A stretch of DNA of 64,000 nucleotides, from contig CAVPVW010000008.1 of NCBI GenBank assembly GCA_963709295.1, forward strand, positions 62,001 to 126,000, in the 5' to 3' direction. This document shows, piece after piece, positions 8,572 through 17,845 of this stretch; the first letter of the stretch is position 1, and each line of letters opens with the position of its first letter. Below the pieces are notes generated by a model. The model was given only the letters and a program-made list of their open reading frames with translations, was not told where the DNA came from and searched no databases. The position numbers and the translations under genes were made by a program. The stretch comes from JBGPQJ01 sp963709295 (GTDB lineage: Bacteria > Chloroflexota > Anaerolineae > Anaerolineales > Villigracilaceae).

Positions 8572-10613
8572 TTATCCGTGGCCCGCGGCCTTACGGCGTG
8601 GGAACCTCTTCCTTGCGACGCCCAGCATCAGCAGCCCCTCGATCTGGGAGAGTATTTGCTGGTTGCAGAATCCAGTAGCCGCTGATGACTCCTGCCGGGC
8701 AGGCAGCCACACATGTCCCGCAGCCCTGGCATAGCGCCGGATTGACGCGGCTGACTTTCAGGTCGTCAATGAACGCAATGGCATTGAACGGGCACATGGT
8801 GTTGCAGATACGGCAACCGGAACAACCTTCCTCGTTGATGGTCGCACGGATGGGCTCGATGGCGATTTCCTTTTGCTGGATCTTACCCAGCACACGCGCC
8901 GAGGCGGCTGCTCCCTGTACAACGCTGGCAGGGATGTCCTTCGGGCCTTGTACACAACCGGCAATGTAAATACCCTCGGTCATGGTCGAGATTGGGTCAA
9001 GCTTGGGATGCCGTTCGATTAGCCAGCCATCCGCCGAGCAGGAAATGCCGAAGAGTTTGGCCTGTGTCTTTCGCATCGTGACGTGGTTCAAGCCCGACTG
9101 AAAGGATGGCCATATCCACCGGTATGCGGAGTTGGTACCCGTCAGCGTATCCTCCACCTGGATGATCGTCTTGCCCTCTTCACCCGGCAGTCGGACCGCA
9201 TCGGTGATTTCCGCAACTTTGCCACGGATAAAGTGAGTGCCTTCCTCGAGCAGGCGGTGGTAGAACTCCTCGTAGCCCTTGGCAGGGGTGCGAATGTCGA
9301 TATAGAAGTTGTAAACCTCCGCTCCCGTCTTCTCGTGGACGAGATGGGCAAATTTCAAACTCTGCATGCAGCAGATGGCTGAACAGTATTCGTTGTAGTT
9401 TTTGTCCCGGCTGCCCACACAATGGACAATGCCGACGACTTTGGGAACTGACTTCCCATCACGGAGGATGATATCCCCGCCTGTTGGACCGGCTGCGTTA
9501 CTCAGACGCTCAAACTCAAGGCTGGTGTAGACATTCGGCAGCCTTCCATAACCATATTGGGTGATCCGCTTGGCATCGAACAGATCCCAGCCGGTGGCGA
9601 GGATCATATTTCCGACTTCAAGGTTGATTTCTTCATCCTTCTGGTTGAAATCGATCGCGCCGGTCGGGCAGAACTTCTCGCAGGCTTTGCAGGTGCCCTT
9701 CTGGAAGAAGGTGCAATTGGGCGCGTCGATGACCGGATATTTGGGCACTGCCTGTGGGAACGGAGTGTAAACGGCTTTCCGATATCCCATCCCGGCCTCG
9801 AACACATCATCCACGACTTTCTTGCGGGCATTTCTCCCAGCAAATTCCGCAACCGGTGCACAAATTTCGTTAATCAAATCGGGCTTTCTTGTTGACCTTG
9901 ACCTGGAAGTTACCCACATACCCCTCCACCTTGGTGACTTCGCTCCAGGTGAGCAGGGTGATATTCTTGTGGGTGCCGGCCTGGACCATCTTGGGGGTCA
10001 GGATGCAGGCTGAGCAGTCCAGGGTGGGGAAGGTCTTGTCGAACTGCGCCATGTGCCCGCCGATGGAGGGTTCGCGTTCGACCAGGTAGACCTGGAAACC
10101 GGCGTTAGCGATTTCCAGCGCCGCCTGGATGCCGGCGATACCGCCGCCGACGACCAGCGTACTGGAATTGATGGGGACATGCATCTTTTGAAGCGGTTGG
10201 TTGTAGGCACACTCGATGAACTGCGCCGGCTACAAGGGATTTGGATTTTTCGGTGGCTACCGCCTTATCGGTGTGAACCCACGAGACCTGCTCGCGGATG
10301 GAAACCAGTTCGGTAGGTAGGGGTTCAAACCGGCGCGTTCGGCCGCGGTCCGGAAAGTCTTCTCATGCAGATGAGGGGAACAGGCGGCCACTACCACACG
10401 CTCCAGGCCGAGTTCCTTGATATCCTTCTCGATCAATTCCTGCCCAAGGCTGGAGCACATGAACTTGTAGTCTCTTGAGATGACGACGCCGTCCTTCCCA
10501 AGGTTTTGTTGAACCCAATCTCGTATGGCCTCAACGTTCACTATCCCAGCGATGTTGGTTCCGCAGTGACAGACATAAACGCCCACTTTGGGTTTAGGGG
10601 TATTTTCGCTCAT
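8572..10613 (-). CDS. hdrA: HdrA, flavin bifurcation subunit (about seven frameshifts)
   Basis: HdrA holds the bifurcating FAD and several 4Fe-4S clusters. Pieces in order: N-terminal CHCGTNIAG domain; FAD-binding GGGIAGIQAALEIANAG with SIGGHM; CSACILTPKM; a ferredoxin motif CTGCGICWEKCP that appears only in a third frame near 9870; a second FAD region; and two C-terminal ferredoxin motifs, CSGCRICNTMCP and CQGCGTCVAACP. Frame changes are needed near 10315, 10227, 9895, 9850, 9130, 9065 and 8665. Two pairs (9895/9850 and 9130/9065) compensate each other. The restored end is TAA at 8574-8572, directly before the mvhD ribosome site. Corrected length is near 680 residues, normal. All cluster ligands survive, which argues for sequence errors over decay. 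Confidence 0.88.
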
Positions 10614-10622
10614 ATGGGTCTC

Positions 10623-11618
10623 CTACTCGCTGGCTTCCTGCCCGCTGGCATATTTCTTCGGAATTCGTGGAGGCATGGGCAATCCTTCCGGTTTCTTGCG
10701 TTGAGGGGTCTCCACCGGACGGGGAGCTTCCACTCCTATGCGGCTCATGGCTCCGCTGGCATTGACAAACTCCGAGCCAAAACCCAGGTTCTCGGCTTTT
10801 TCACCGAAAGCAATGCCTATTAATTGGGTAAAGAACAGAACCGGGATGTTGTAGTGGGTTTTGAAATATCCATTCATCTGCCCCTGGAAGGCATCCAAAT
10901 TCATCTGGCACATCGGACATACCGTGGCGATCACATCAGCCTTCAATTCGTCAGCAGAAGCAATTAATCGGCGGATCATCTCGAAAGCAGTGCCAGGGCC
11001 GATCTGGGTCATGTGGCCGCCGCAACAAGCTGTCTTGAGCGGAAAATCAACCACCTCAGCCCCCAAGGCAGCAAGAAGATCGTCCAGTTCTTGAGGGTGC
11101 TCGGTATCCGAATAACGGTTACCATAATCGGGTCTCGGAAGCATGCATCCAATGTAGGGCACCACGCGCAGACCCGTTAATGGTTTGGTCACATTGGCTT
11201 TGATTTTCTCCAAACCGATGTCATTTATTACCACATCCAGCAGGTGACGGACGATCAACGTGCCCGGATCATAGTGTAAGTCGCCTTCGGCCAGAGCTTC
11301 GTTAACCTTCATGCCAAAGTCCCTATCCTCAAGCATCATGTGGTCAGCTTTAGCCAAGTTAAGGTAACAGGCTGAGCAGGGTGCCACGACGGTTTTTGAA
11401 CCGTTCGCTTGCTTCCCGGCCAGTGCCAGGTTGCGAGCAATCAGGGCATAGGCGGGCATTCGATCCAAGGAGAGATACTCTGTTGCTCCACAGCAATTCC
11501 AGTCATCAATCTCCTTGAGTGTGATGTCCAAGCTCTTGCACACCGCCTTGACCGAATGATCATAGGCCTTGGCGCTGCTCTCCATCGAGCAGCCAGGATA
11601 GAAAATGTAACTGCTCAT
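10623..11618 (-). CDS. hdrB: HdrB, CCG-domain subunit of heterodisulfide-reductase-like complex
   Basis: HdrB carries the noncubane 4Fe-4S clusters that reduce disulfides in methanogens; the substrate in bacteria is not settled. Two CCG repeats are visible: YPGCSME, WNCCGATEY and PCSACY in the first, and GCMLPRPD, TACCGGH and CPMCQMN in the second. After residue 290 there is an unusual Pro/Lys-rich tail of about 40 residues. The frame is intact. It overlaps hdrC by 4 bases and precedes hdrA by 9 bases. A bacterium of this type would lack the coenzyme M/B heterodisulfide, so the electron acceptor is unknown. Confidence 0.92.
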   Translation of the reverse strand: MSSYIFYPGCSMESSAKAYDHSVKAVCKSLDITLKEIDDWNCCGATEYLSLDRMPAYALIARNLALAGKQANGSKTVVAPCSACYLNLAKADHMMLEDRDFGMKVNEALAEGDLHYDPGTLIVRHLLDVVINDIGLEKIKANVTKPLTGLRVVPYIGCMLPRPDYGNRYSDTEHPQELDDLLAALGAEVVDFPLKTACCGGHMTQIGPGTAFEMIRRLIASADELKADVIATVCPMCQMNLDAFQGQMNGYFKTHYNIPVLFFTQLIGIAFGEKAENLGFGSEFVNASGAMSRIGVEAPRPVETPQRKKPEGLPMPPRIPKKYASGQEASE

Positions 11619-12214
11619 GCGGCCTCCAATTCTTTGGCACGCTTCAGAATTTTCTTGAGCTGATTCATGCCTTTGATTCGCTTGGGAGGCAAGGGTGACA
11701 TCCCCTTCTTCGTCAACATGCCTATGGCCATCGGCGCCATGTTGGGCAGACGGGCAGCCAGCTTGGCATGCTTCAGATTGTGGACTCCCGCCAAACCGAT
11801 CTCGAAACTTCGTCCGTAATGTTCGATATTACTGATGAATGTCTTGGAGAAATCGGAGGCTGTTTTATCCTTAACCTTACCGGATTTGAGGGCCATGTTC
11901 TTTAGGGTATACATGATGTCTGTTATATGGACTTCCTGCGGACACCTCACAGTGCAGTAGTAGCACGAGACGCACATCCAAGGAGTGTTACTCGTTAAAG
12001 CCTCCTCGCGCATACCTGCTCGCAGCATCGCAAATAGTCTGCGTGGCGTATGGTCCATCTCGGATGCCGATGGACACGAACCGCCGCAGGTACCGCACTG
12101 GATGCACATCTCCAGGTTCGATTCTCCTGCGGTTGCTTCTACCACCTCATGCAATAGGGAGAGGTCTTCGTACTCAAGACCTGCTCCGGGACGATTGGTT
12201 TGTTCTGCTGGCAT
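11615..12214 (-). CDS. hdrC: HdrC, 4Fe-4S subunit of heterodisulfide-reductase-like complex
   Basis: HdrC relays electrons from HdrA to HdrB. The ATG at 12214 follows GGAGGGACT, a good ribosome site, so the longer open frame reaching 12337 is not used. Two ferredoxin motifs are seen, CIQCGTCGGSCP and CVSCYYCTVRCP. The remaining C-terminal part is helical and basic (KKILKRAKELEAA). Length is 199 residues, usual for HdrC. It is first in the minus-strand hydrogen block and is probably read from the promoter at 12398-12426. Confidence 0.93.
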   Translation of the reverse strand: MPAEQTNRPGAGLEYEDLSLLHEVVEATAGESNLEMCIQCGTCGGSCPSASEMDHTPRRLFAMLRAGMREEALTSNTPWMCVSCYYCTVRCPQEVHITDIMYTLKNMALKSGKVKDKTASDFSKTFISNIEHYGRSFEIGLAGVHNLKHAKLAARLPNMAPMAIGMLTKKGMSPLPPKRIKGMNQLKKILKRAKELEAA

Positions 12215-12397
12215 AGTCCCTCCGAAATAAATGAAATGGACATGTCTGACCAATTTCCTCCGGGTCTGACATGCATCGATTAATTCAAGGTAGGCAACTT
12301 GCTCTCTCAGCCCACATTGATTTATTCCATTACTCAAAAAATTTCTAAGGCCTGAACAATCCCAAACACTTACCTACCGAAAATACCTGATATATCT

Positions 12398-12426
12398 ATA
12401 TTGTGGCTTTCTTCACAAAAAGTCAA
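12398..12426 (-). promoter_or_regulatory. Probable sigma-70 promoter of hdrC
   Basis: On the minus strand TTGACT (12426-12421), a 17-base spacer and CAATAT (12403-12398) form a promoter-like pair, giving a leader of about 175 bases before hdrC. The interval 12215-12724 contains no gene; it holds this promoter and the divergent one at 12573-12601. Confidence 0.5.
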
Positions 12427-12572
12427 CGTTGAATGTCACAAGCTGAATAAATAAAAGTCACGACTAACGAAATCCCAACACCGGCTATATATCTGTTCCC
12501 CACCGAGGCAATCAAGATGTTACAAAGAGCTTTCATTTCATTCTTCGGTTGGAATTAATGGTTGTAGGGTTG

Positions 12573-12601
12573 TTGACAGCCGTATCACGATGATGTATAA
12601 A
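12573..12601 (+). promoter_or_regulatory. Strong sigma-70 promoter of the dpp-mttB operon
   Basis: TTGACA at 12573-12578 and TATAAA at 12596-12601 are separated by exactly 17 bases, close to the consensus. Transcription would start near 12608 and run into the inverted repeat at 12625-12660, then dppA. Confidence 0.75.
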
Positions 12602-12624
12602 AAGTATGGTATTTGACTTGGTTT

Positions 12625-12660
12625 GTTGCAAGTCAGTCCGGCCCCGGACTGGTTTGCAAC
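12625..12660 (+). promoter_or_regulatory. Inverted repeat in the dppA leader
   Basis: A two-part stem: outer arms GTTGCAA and TTGCAAC, inner arms AGTCC and GGACT, around a GC-rich loop. It starts about 17 bases after the predicted transcription start, so it could be an operator just downstream of the promoter or a 5' hairpin of the mRNA. No T-run follows. Confidence 0.5.
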
Positions 12661-12724
12661 ACTACTTTAACTCCTGCTGACTGACGATCAGGGAGAGACA
12701 CGGTTGGTGGAAAAGGAGAACATC

Positions 12725-14425
12725 ATGTCAAAAAATTTACGAAAGCTTCAAGGCGTTGTAGCAATCCTTGTTATGGTTTCCATCGTTCTGGCGGGATGTG
12801 CCCCGGCACAGGAGGGGCAAGAGGGGAGCTCCATCACGATAACCATTCCAGAGGATCCGCCCAGCTTCAATGCCATCGTCGGCGATACAGGCTATGATGC
12901 CCTGGTCAGCAACATGGTCATGCTCGGGCTGACCGGCATCGACCCTGACAGCAACGTCTACCCAGAATTGGCGGCAGAACTCCCCACAGTGGAAAATGGC
13001 GGCGTGGTCGTGGATGAAGACGCCGGTACCATGGACGTCACCTGGAAACTGCGCCAGGATGTGGAGTGGTCCGACGGCACACCGGTCACTGCCGAGGACG
13101 TCGTCTTCACCTGGAACGCCATCATGGATCCCGAAAAGGGTATCTGGGTGCGCGGCTCGGATTATGTGGACAGCGCGGAAAAAATCGACGATCACACCGT
13201 GACCTTCCACTACAACACAATTTATACAGGCTACCTGACCCAGCTCGGCGGCGAGCAGCTGGTGGTCTGGCCGGCGCATTACTGCGACGCTGAGCAGGGT
13301 TTTTCCCAATGGGATTGCGGCCGCCAGCCTCTCAGCAACGGCCCATTTGTCCTCAAAGAGTGGCAGGTCGGCGACCATATGACCTTCGAGAAGAACCCCA
13401 ATTATTATGAAGACGGCAAACCCGGAATCGACAAGGTCGTGATCAAGATTGTGCCCGAGGATACTGTTCGCAGGGAAATGCTGCTCAAGGGTGATTTTGA
13501 CCTCATCATGTGGGTGTCGGAAACGATTGCAAGGGAACTCGAAGGTCAGCCAAACATCGGTGTGAGCGTGAGCCCAACCAACCGCTGGGTGCTGCGCGTC
13601 TTCATGAATCAGGCGGAGCGCGGAACGACAGACCCCGCGGCCAGCCCGAATCCCTTCTTTGCTGATGTGCGCGTCCGCCAGGCCGTGCGGCAGGCCATCG
13701 ACGTGGATGCGATTGCCGAATCCGTTTTCTATGGTTATAGTAATCCGGCATGGACAGAATTCAGCCGCGACCCTTACAAATGCGAAGTGCCTCGACCGAA
13801 ATTTGATCCCGAAGCGGCCAAGACCCTGCTTGAGCAGGCCGGCTGGAAGGATACGGATGGAGACGGGATCCGCGAATGCCATGGATGCGCGAATGCAAAT
13901 GAAGGCGACCTTCTGGAGTTTGAACTTGCCACCTACCCTGATTATGGCGAGCCTATTCTCCTGGCTCACCAGCTGGTTGGGGAGCAGTTGACCAAAATCG
14001 GGATGAATCCCAAACTGGTTGTAATCGAAGGCACCGTCATGTGGGCAGAAGCAGAGGACGGCGGCACTGAGCAAAGCGGCAACTACGACATGGACCTGTG
14101 GGATGATGGCTATTCCGGCGTGGACCCGACTGATTACATGGATGAAATCTATAATTCCAGCGCAGCCGTTCCCGGGAGCGGCTGGAACATCGTGAGGTGG
14201 ATCAGCCCGGAAATGGACCAGCTGCTATCCGAAACCCACACGCTGGACGAAAGCAAGCGCAAGGAAGTATTCTGCCAGATGGCCAATCTCCTTGATGAAG
14301 AACTCCCCGTTGTCCTGCTCTTTACGATCATTAATGCCGATGCGCATTCATCACGGCTGGAAGGGATTCAATCCAACGGCAACGATGTTGTCACGTGGAA
14401 CGCCGCTGACTGGAAAGTGAAGTGA
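12725..14425 (+). CDS. ABC transporter substrate-binding lipoprotein (SBP_bac_5, DppA/OppA type)
   Basis: Extracellular lipid-anchored binding protein for peptides or similar solutes. ATG 12725 is chosen because AAGGAG lies just upstream; the longer frame from 12704 adds 7 residues with no function. The signal peptide ends in the lipobox VLAGC, with the anchored Cys at residue 25. Family features include DPPSFNAIVGDTGYDALV, WKLRQDVEWSDGTPVTAEDVVFTW and, later, DVRVRQAVRQAIDVD. First gene of an operon with two permeases and four mttB genes. The linked methyltransferases suggest a methylated amine or peptide ligand, but the sequence alone does not name it. Confidence 0.9.
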   Translation: MSKNLRKLQGVVAILVMVSIVLAGCAPAQEGQEGSSITITIPEDPPSFNAIVGDTGYDALVSNMVMLGLTGIDPDSNVYPELAAELPTVENGGVVVDEDAGTMDVTWKLRQDVEWSDGTPVTAEDVVFTWNAIMDPEKGIWVRGSDYVDSAEKIDDHTVTFHYNTIYTGYLTQLGGEQLVVWPAHYCDAEQGFSQWDCGRQPLSNGPFVLKEWQVGDHMTFEKNPNYYEDGKPGIDKVVIKIVPEDTVRREMLLKGDFDLIMWVSETIARELEGQPNIGVSVSPTNRWVLRVFMNQAERGTTDPAASPNPFFADVRVRQAVRQAIDVDAIAESVFYGYSNPAWTEFSRDPYKCEVPRPKFDPEAAKTLLEQAGWKDTDGDGIRECHGCANANEGDLLEFELATYPDYGEPILLAHQLVGEQLTKIGMNPKLVVIEGTVMWAEAEDGGTEQSGNYDMDLWDDGYSGVDPTDYMDEIYNSSAAVPGSGWNIVRWISPEMDQLLSETHTLDESKRKEVFCQMANLLDEELPVVLLFTIINADAHSSRLEGIQSNGNDVVTWNAADWKVK

Positions 14426-15459
14426 TCAATTTCATCGCGCGCCGCCTGGTGCAGCTGCTCATCATGTTGTTCCTGTTGAGCATTGTACTTTTCGCACTGG
14501 TCAATCTGGCACCAGGCGGTCCGCTTGCCGGGCAGGGACAATCCCGGCACATTCCCCCCGAACGAGCTGCCGCCCTCAAGCGGCAGTTCGGTTTAGACAA
14601 GCCGCTTCCCGTTCAATACATCGTCTGGCTGGTGGGCAACGACTGGATGCAGGTGGATGCCGACGGAGATGGAACACCCGACAGCATGGGAACCCGGCTG
14701 GGAATTCTGCGCGGCGATTTTGGTTTTTCCTTTCAAACCCGTCAGCCGGTAATCGATGAAATCAAGATTCGCCTGCCGAACACGTTGTACTTGATGGCAA
14801 TTACATTATTAACGGCATTGGTCATCGCCATTCCCGCCGGCATCCTTTCCGCGGTCAAGCAATACTCCAAATTTGACATTACCATCACCACGCTCTCGTT
14901 TGCCGGGCAGGCCATCCCGGAATTTTGGCTGGGATTGTTGCTGATACTGATTTTTTATGTCTGGCTTCAGAATCCGTTCACCGGCGAACCTTTGCTTCCC
15001 TCCGGCGGGATGTCCTCTCTGGATCTGTTTTCCATAATTGACAGAACCCGCCACCTGATCCTGCCGGTCATTTGCGGGGCGCTGGGCTGGATCGCCTGGT
15101 ACTCCCGCTTCCTGCGATCGAGCATGCTCGACATCCTGCACATGGATTTCCTGCGCACCGCGCGGGCAAAAGGCCTGCCCGAAAGGTTCGTGCTTTACAA
15201 ACATGCCTTGCGGAATGCGCTCATTCCTCTTGTCACCATGTTCGCTCTTGACATTCCGACCATCTTTGCCGGTGCGGTCTTTGTTGAAATTATTTTCTCT
15301 TGGCCGGGGATGGGCAGGCTTTATTACCAGGCTGCCACACAGCGCGATTACCCCATCCTGCTGGCCGTCCTGATCATCGGCGCAGGGTTGATCCTGCTTT
15401 CCAATCTTCTGGCGGATATCCTTTATGCCTACATCGACCCTCGCATCCGCTACGACTGA
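14422..15459 (+). CDS. ABC transporter permease, DppB type
   Basis: Inner-membrane channel subunit of a dipeptide/oligopeptide/nickel importer; 345 residues. Starts with GTG overlapping the upstream stop by 4 bases. It has an N-terminal membrane segment, the GPLAGQG region with the extended loop usual for DppB, and about six membrane helices. The cytoplasmic EAA-type loop is seen at DFLRTARAKGLPERFVLYKH, and the end IDPRIRYD is typical. It overlaps the next permease by 35 bases. ATP-binding subunits are not in this operon. Confidence 0.92.
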   Translation: MINFIARRLVQLLIMLFLLSIVLFALVNLAPGGPLAGQGQSRHIPPERAAALKRQFGLDKPLPVQYIVWLVGNDWMQVDADGDGTPDSMGTRLGILRGDFGFSFQTRQPVIDEIKIRLPNTLYLMAITLLTALVIAIPAGILSAVKQYSKFDITITTLSFAGQAIPEFWLGLLLILIFYVWLQNPFTGEPLLPSGGMSSLDLFSIIDRTRHLILPVICGALGWIAWYSRFLRSSMLDILHMDFLRTARAKGLPERFVLYKHALRNALIPLVTMFALDIPTIFAGAVFVEIIFSWPGMGRLYYQAATQRDYPILLAVLIIGAGLILLSNLLADILYAYIDPRIRYD

Positions 15460-16349
15460 CCTCGAGATCGCGGGGGTCTGGAAGCGATTCAGGCGCCATC
15501 CCGGCGCCATTGCCGGAGTCACCGTTCTTCTGATCATTACAGTGGCTTCCCTGCTTGCCCCCCTTTCCCCTTATCCGCCGAACGAATCCAACCTTCAGGA
15601 TCGTTACGAACCACCCTCCCTTCAGCATCCGATGGGGACGGACGCGCTGGGGCGCGACCTTATGACGCGCGTATTGTACGGCGGCCGCATCTCCCTTTCG
15701 GTCGGATTGATGGTGGTCGTCATCTCCCTCACGCTGGGAATAACGATCGGGTCGCTGGCCGGTTACTTCGGCGGGACCGTGGACAACGTCCTGATGCGTA
15801 TCACGGATGCCATGCTCAGCCTGCCGACTTTCCTGGTGTTGATTCTCTTATCCGCCATGATGCGCGAACAGACCATTCCGTTGATCCAGAAAAACAATGT
15901 CCTCAGCATCGCCCTGGTGATTGGCCTGCTTTCCTGGATGACCACCGCCCGGCTGGTAAGAGCGATCTTTTTGACCCAGCGGGAGATGGACTACGTCCGC
16001 GCCTCGCAAGCCCTGGGGGCTACCGGTTACCGGATCACAACGCGTCATATCCTGCCCAACGGGATGGGTCCCATCATCGTTGAAGCGACTCTCGAATTGG
16101 GATATGCCATCATCGAGGAATCCGGGCTGAGCTTTCTGGGTTTTGGAATCCAGCCGCCTACGCCAAGTTGGGGAAATCTGCTCAGCGACGCGCTGGGGCA
16201 CTTCACGCAATATCCCTGGTTGGGTATCTTCCCCGGACTGATGATCTTTTTCACCATCATTTCTGTCAACTACATTGGCGATGGACTGCGTGATGCTTAT
16301 GACCCGCACCATTTCCTTAAAAAGTGGGAGAAGTGTAAACTTAACCTAA
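15425..16349 (+). CDS. ABC transporter permease, DppC type (runs on into mttB as sequenced)
   Basis: Second channel subunit. It shows the family hallmarks HPMGTDALGRDLMTRVLYGG and the EAA loop MDYVRASQALGATGYRITT, then GLSFLGFGIQPPTPSWG, and the C-terminal DGLRDAYDP. As sequenced there is no stop after DP: the frame continues through HHFLKKWEKC directly into the mttB that starts at 16361. A one-base indel near DP would give the usual DPR continuation and end at TAA 16347-16349, next to the mttB ribosome site. I annotate two genes and treat the fusion as an artefact or recent mutation. Confidence 0.87.
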
Positions 16350-16360
16350 AGGAGCCGACC

Positions 16361-17815
16361 ATGCCTGCTGAACTCAAACCACTCGAGCCGATCAAGACCC
16401 CGTACCGCCTGCGCTACCTCTCCGATGCGGATTTGAAACAACTTCAGGATGCCACCCTCTCCATCATGGAACGCACCGGCGTCCGGTTCCCATCGGAAAA
16501 AGCCCTCAAGGTTCTGGCCGATCACGGCGCTAAAGTGGATTTCGAAAAACAGGTCGTCCGGTTTCCGCGGGACCTGGTGATGAATTATCTATCCAAAATG
16601 CCGCGTTATTTCAACATCGGCGCGCGGAATCCTTTTTATGATTTTCATCTTGGCGATGGCTGCACTCATTTCACCACCGACGGCTGCGGGGTCGAGACCA
16701 TCGACCTTGAGACCCGCGAGCGGCGACCCTCCTGCAAGCAGGACGTGGGCATGATGGCCCGCGTGGCGGATTACCTGCCCTCGGTGGCTTTCTACTGGCC
16801 CATGGTCAGCTCGCAGGAACACGGCCGGACGGCGCCCCTGCACGACCTGGATGCCGGGTTTCGTAATACGCTCAAGCACATCCAAAGCGAGACCATCATG
16901 GGCGAAGCGGATGCCCGGTATGCATTGGAAATGTCAACGGTGATCGCCGGCAGCCGGGAAGAGCTTAAGAAGCGCCCGAATTTCTCCCTGCTGGTATGCA
17001 CGATTGCACCGTTGATTCAGGACAAGGACGGTATTGAAGGCGCGATGGTACTGGCAGAAGCCGGCGTACCGGTGGGATTCCTGTCCATGCCCACCATGGG
17101 CACCACCGCCCCGGCCACGCTGGCCGGCGCCATCGCCATGGGCGATGCGGAGATCATCAGCGCCGCTGTGCTGATGCAGATGGTCAATCCCGGCGCGCCG
17201 GTTTTCCACTCGATGATGCAAGCCTGGGCCGATCCCAGCTCCGGAAATTATGTCAGCTATCCACTGGATGCGCACGGGCGTTATGCCCCGGTGGAAATCG
17301 CGCATCATTGGGGCATGCCCTGCCTGGGTGCCTGTTTTGGCACGGACGCGCGCGAGGCCGGCACCTGGCAATCCGGTTCGGAGGTGGCGCTGGACTCGTA
17401 CATGGTCGGCCTGACCGGCGCGGAATTTGTCACCGGCATGGGTCTCACTCATACCTACACACGCCTTTATCCCGAATCGCTGCTGCTGGATAATGACATC
17501 TACCAAAAGGCGCGGCACTACCTCATGACCATGGAAATCAACGATGAAACGCTGGCCCTGGATGTGGTCGATGCCGTGGGCACGGGCGGACACTACCTCG
17601 CCCAGAAACACACCCGCAAGCATATGCGCGACTCGATGAAGCGCGGCATTGCCCACCAGGTTGGTCCGGACGGGAAATATCGCGACCCGCGTGAGTATGC
17701 CATCGAGCAAACCCGCTGGATCCTGGCGAATCACCACCCCGAACCCCTGGACGATTCCCGGCAGAAAGAATTGGATCGAATCCTTTCCGCTGCGGACAAG
17801 GAACTGAACCATTAA
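16361..17815 (+). CDS. MttB-family amine methyltransferase, non-pyrrolysine (paralogue 1)
   Basis: Member of the trimethylamine methyltransferase family (COG5598), 484 residues. Such TIM-barrel enzymes move a methyl group from a quaternary or tertiary amine to a corrinoid protein. ATG 16361 has AAAGGAG upstream. Typical features: IMERTGVRFPSEKAL near the N terminus, TTDGCGVETIDLETRERRP, KHIQSETIM, and AEFVTGMGLTHTYTRLYPE. There is no amber codon inside the frame, so it is of the glycine-betaine-methyltransferase (MtgB) kind, not the pyrrolysine MttB. By eye its closest relative here is paralogue 2. Confidence 0.92.
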   Translation: MPAELKPLEPIKTPYRLRYLSDADLKQLQDATLSIMERTGVRFPSEKALKVLADHGAKVDFEKQVVRFPRDLVMNYLSKMPRYFNIGARNPFYDFHLGDGCTHFTTDGCGVETIDLETRERRPSCKQDVGMMARVADYLPSVAFYWPMVSSQEHGRTAPLHDLDAGFRNTLKHIQSETIMGEADARYALEMSTVIAGSREELKKRPNFSLLVCTIAPLIQDKDGIEGAMVLAEAGVPVGFLSMPTMGTTAPATLAGAIAMGDAEIISAAVLMQMVNPGAPVFHSMMQAWADPSSGNYVSYPLDAHGRYAPVEIAHHWGMPCLGACFGTDAREAGTWQSGSEVALDSYMVGLTGAEFVTGMGLTHTYTRLYPESLLLDNDIYQKARHYLMTMEINDETLALDVVDAVGTGGHYLAQKHTRKHMRDSMKRGIAHQVGPDGKYRDPREYAIEQTRWILANHHPEPLDDSRQKELDRILSAADKELNH

Positions 17816-17845
17816 ACACGCCGGATAACCTGAAAAGGAACAACC

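Noticed and set aside
12737..14074. Long minus-strand open frame inside the DppA-like gene
   Set aside because: Antisense shadow; the plus-strand product is a clear lipoprotein with signal peptide.
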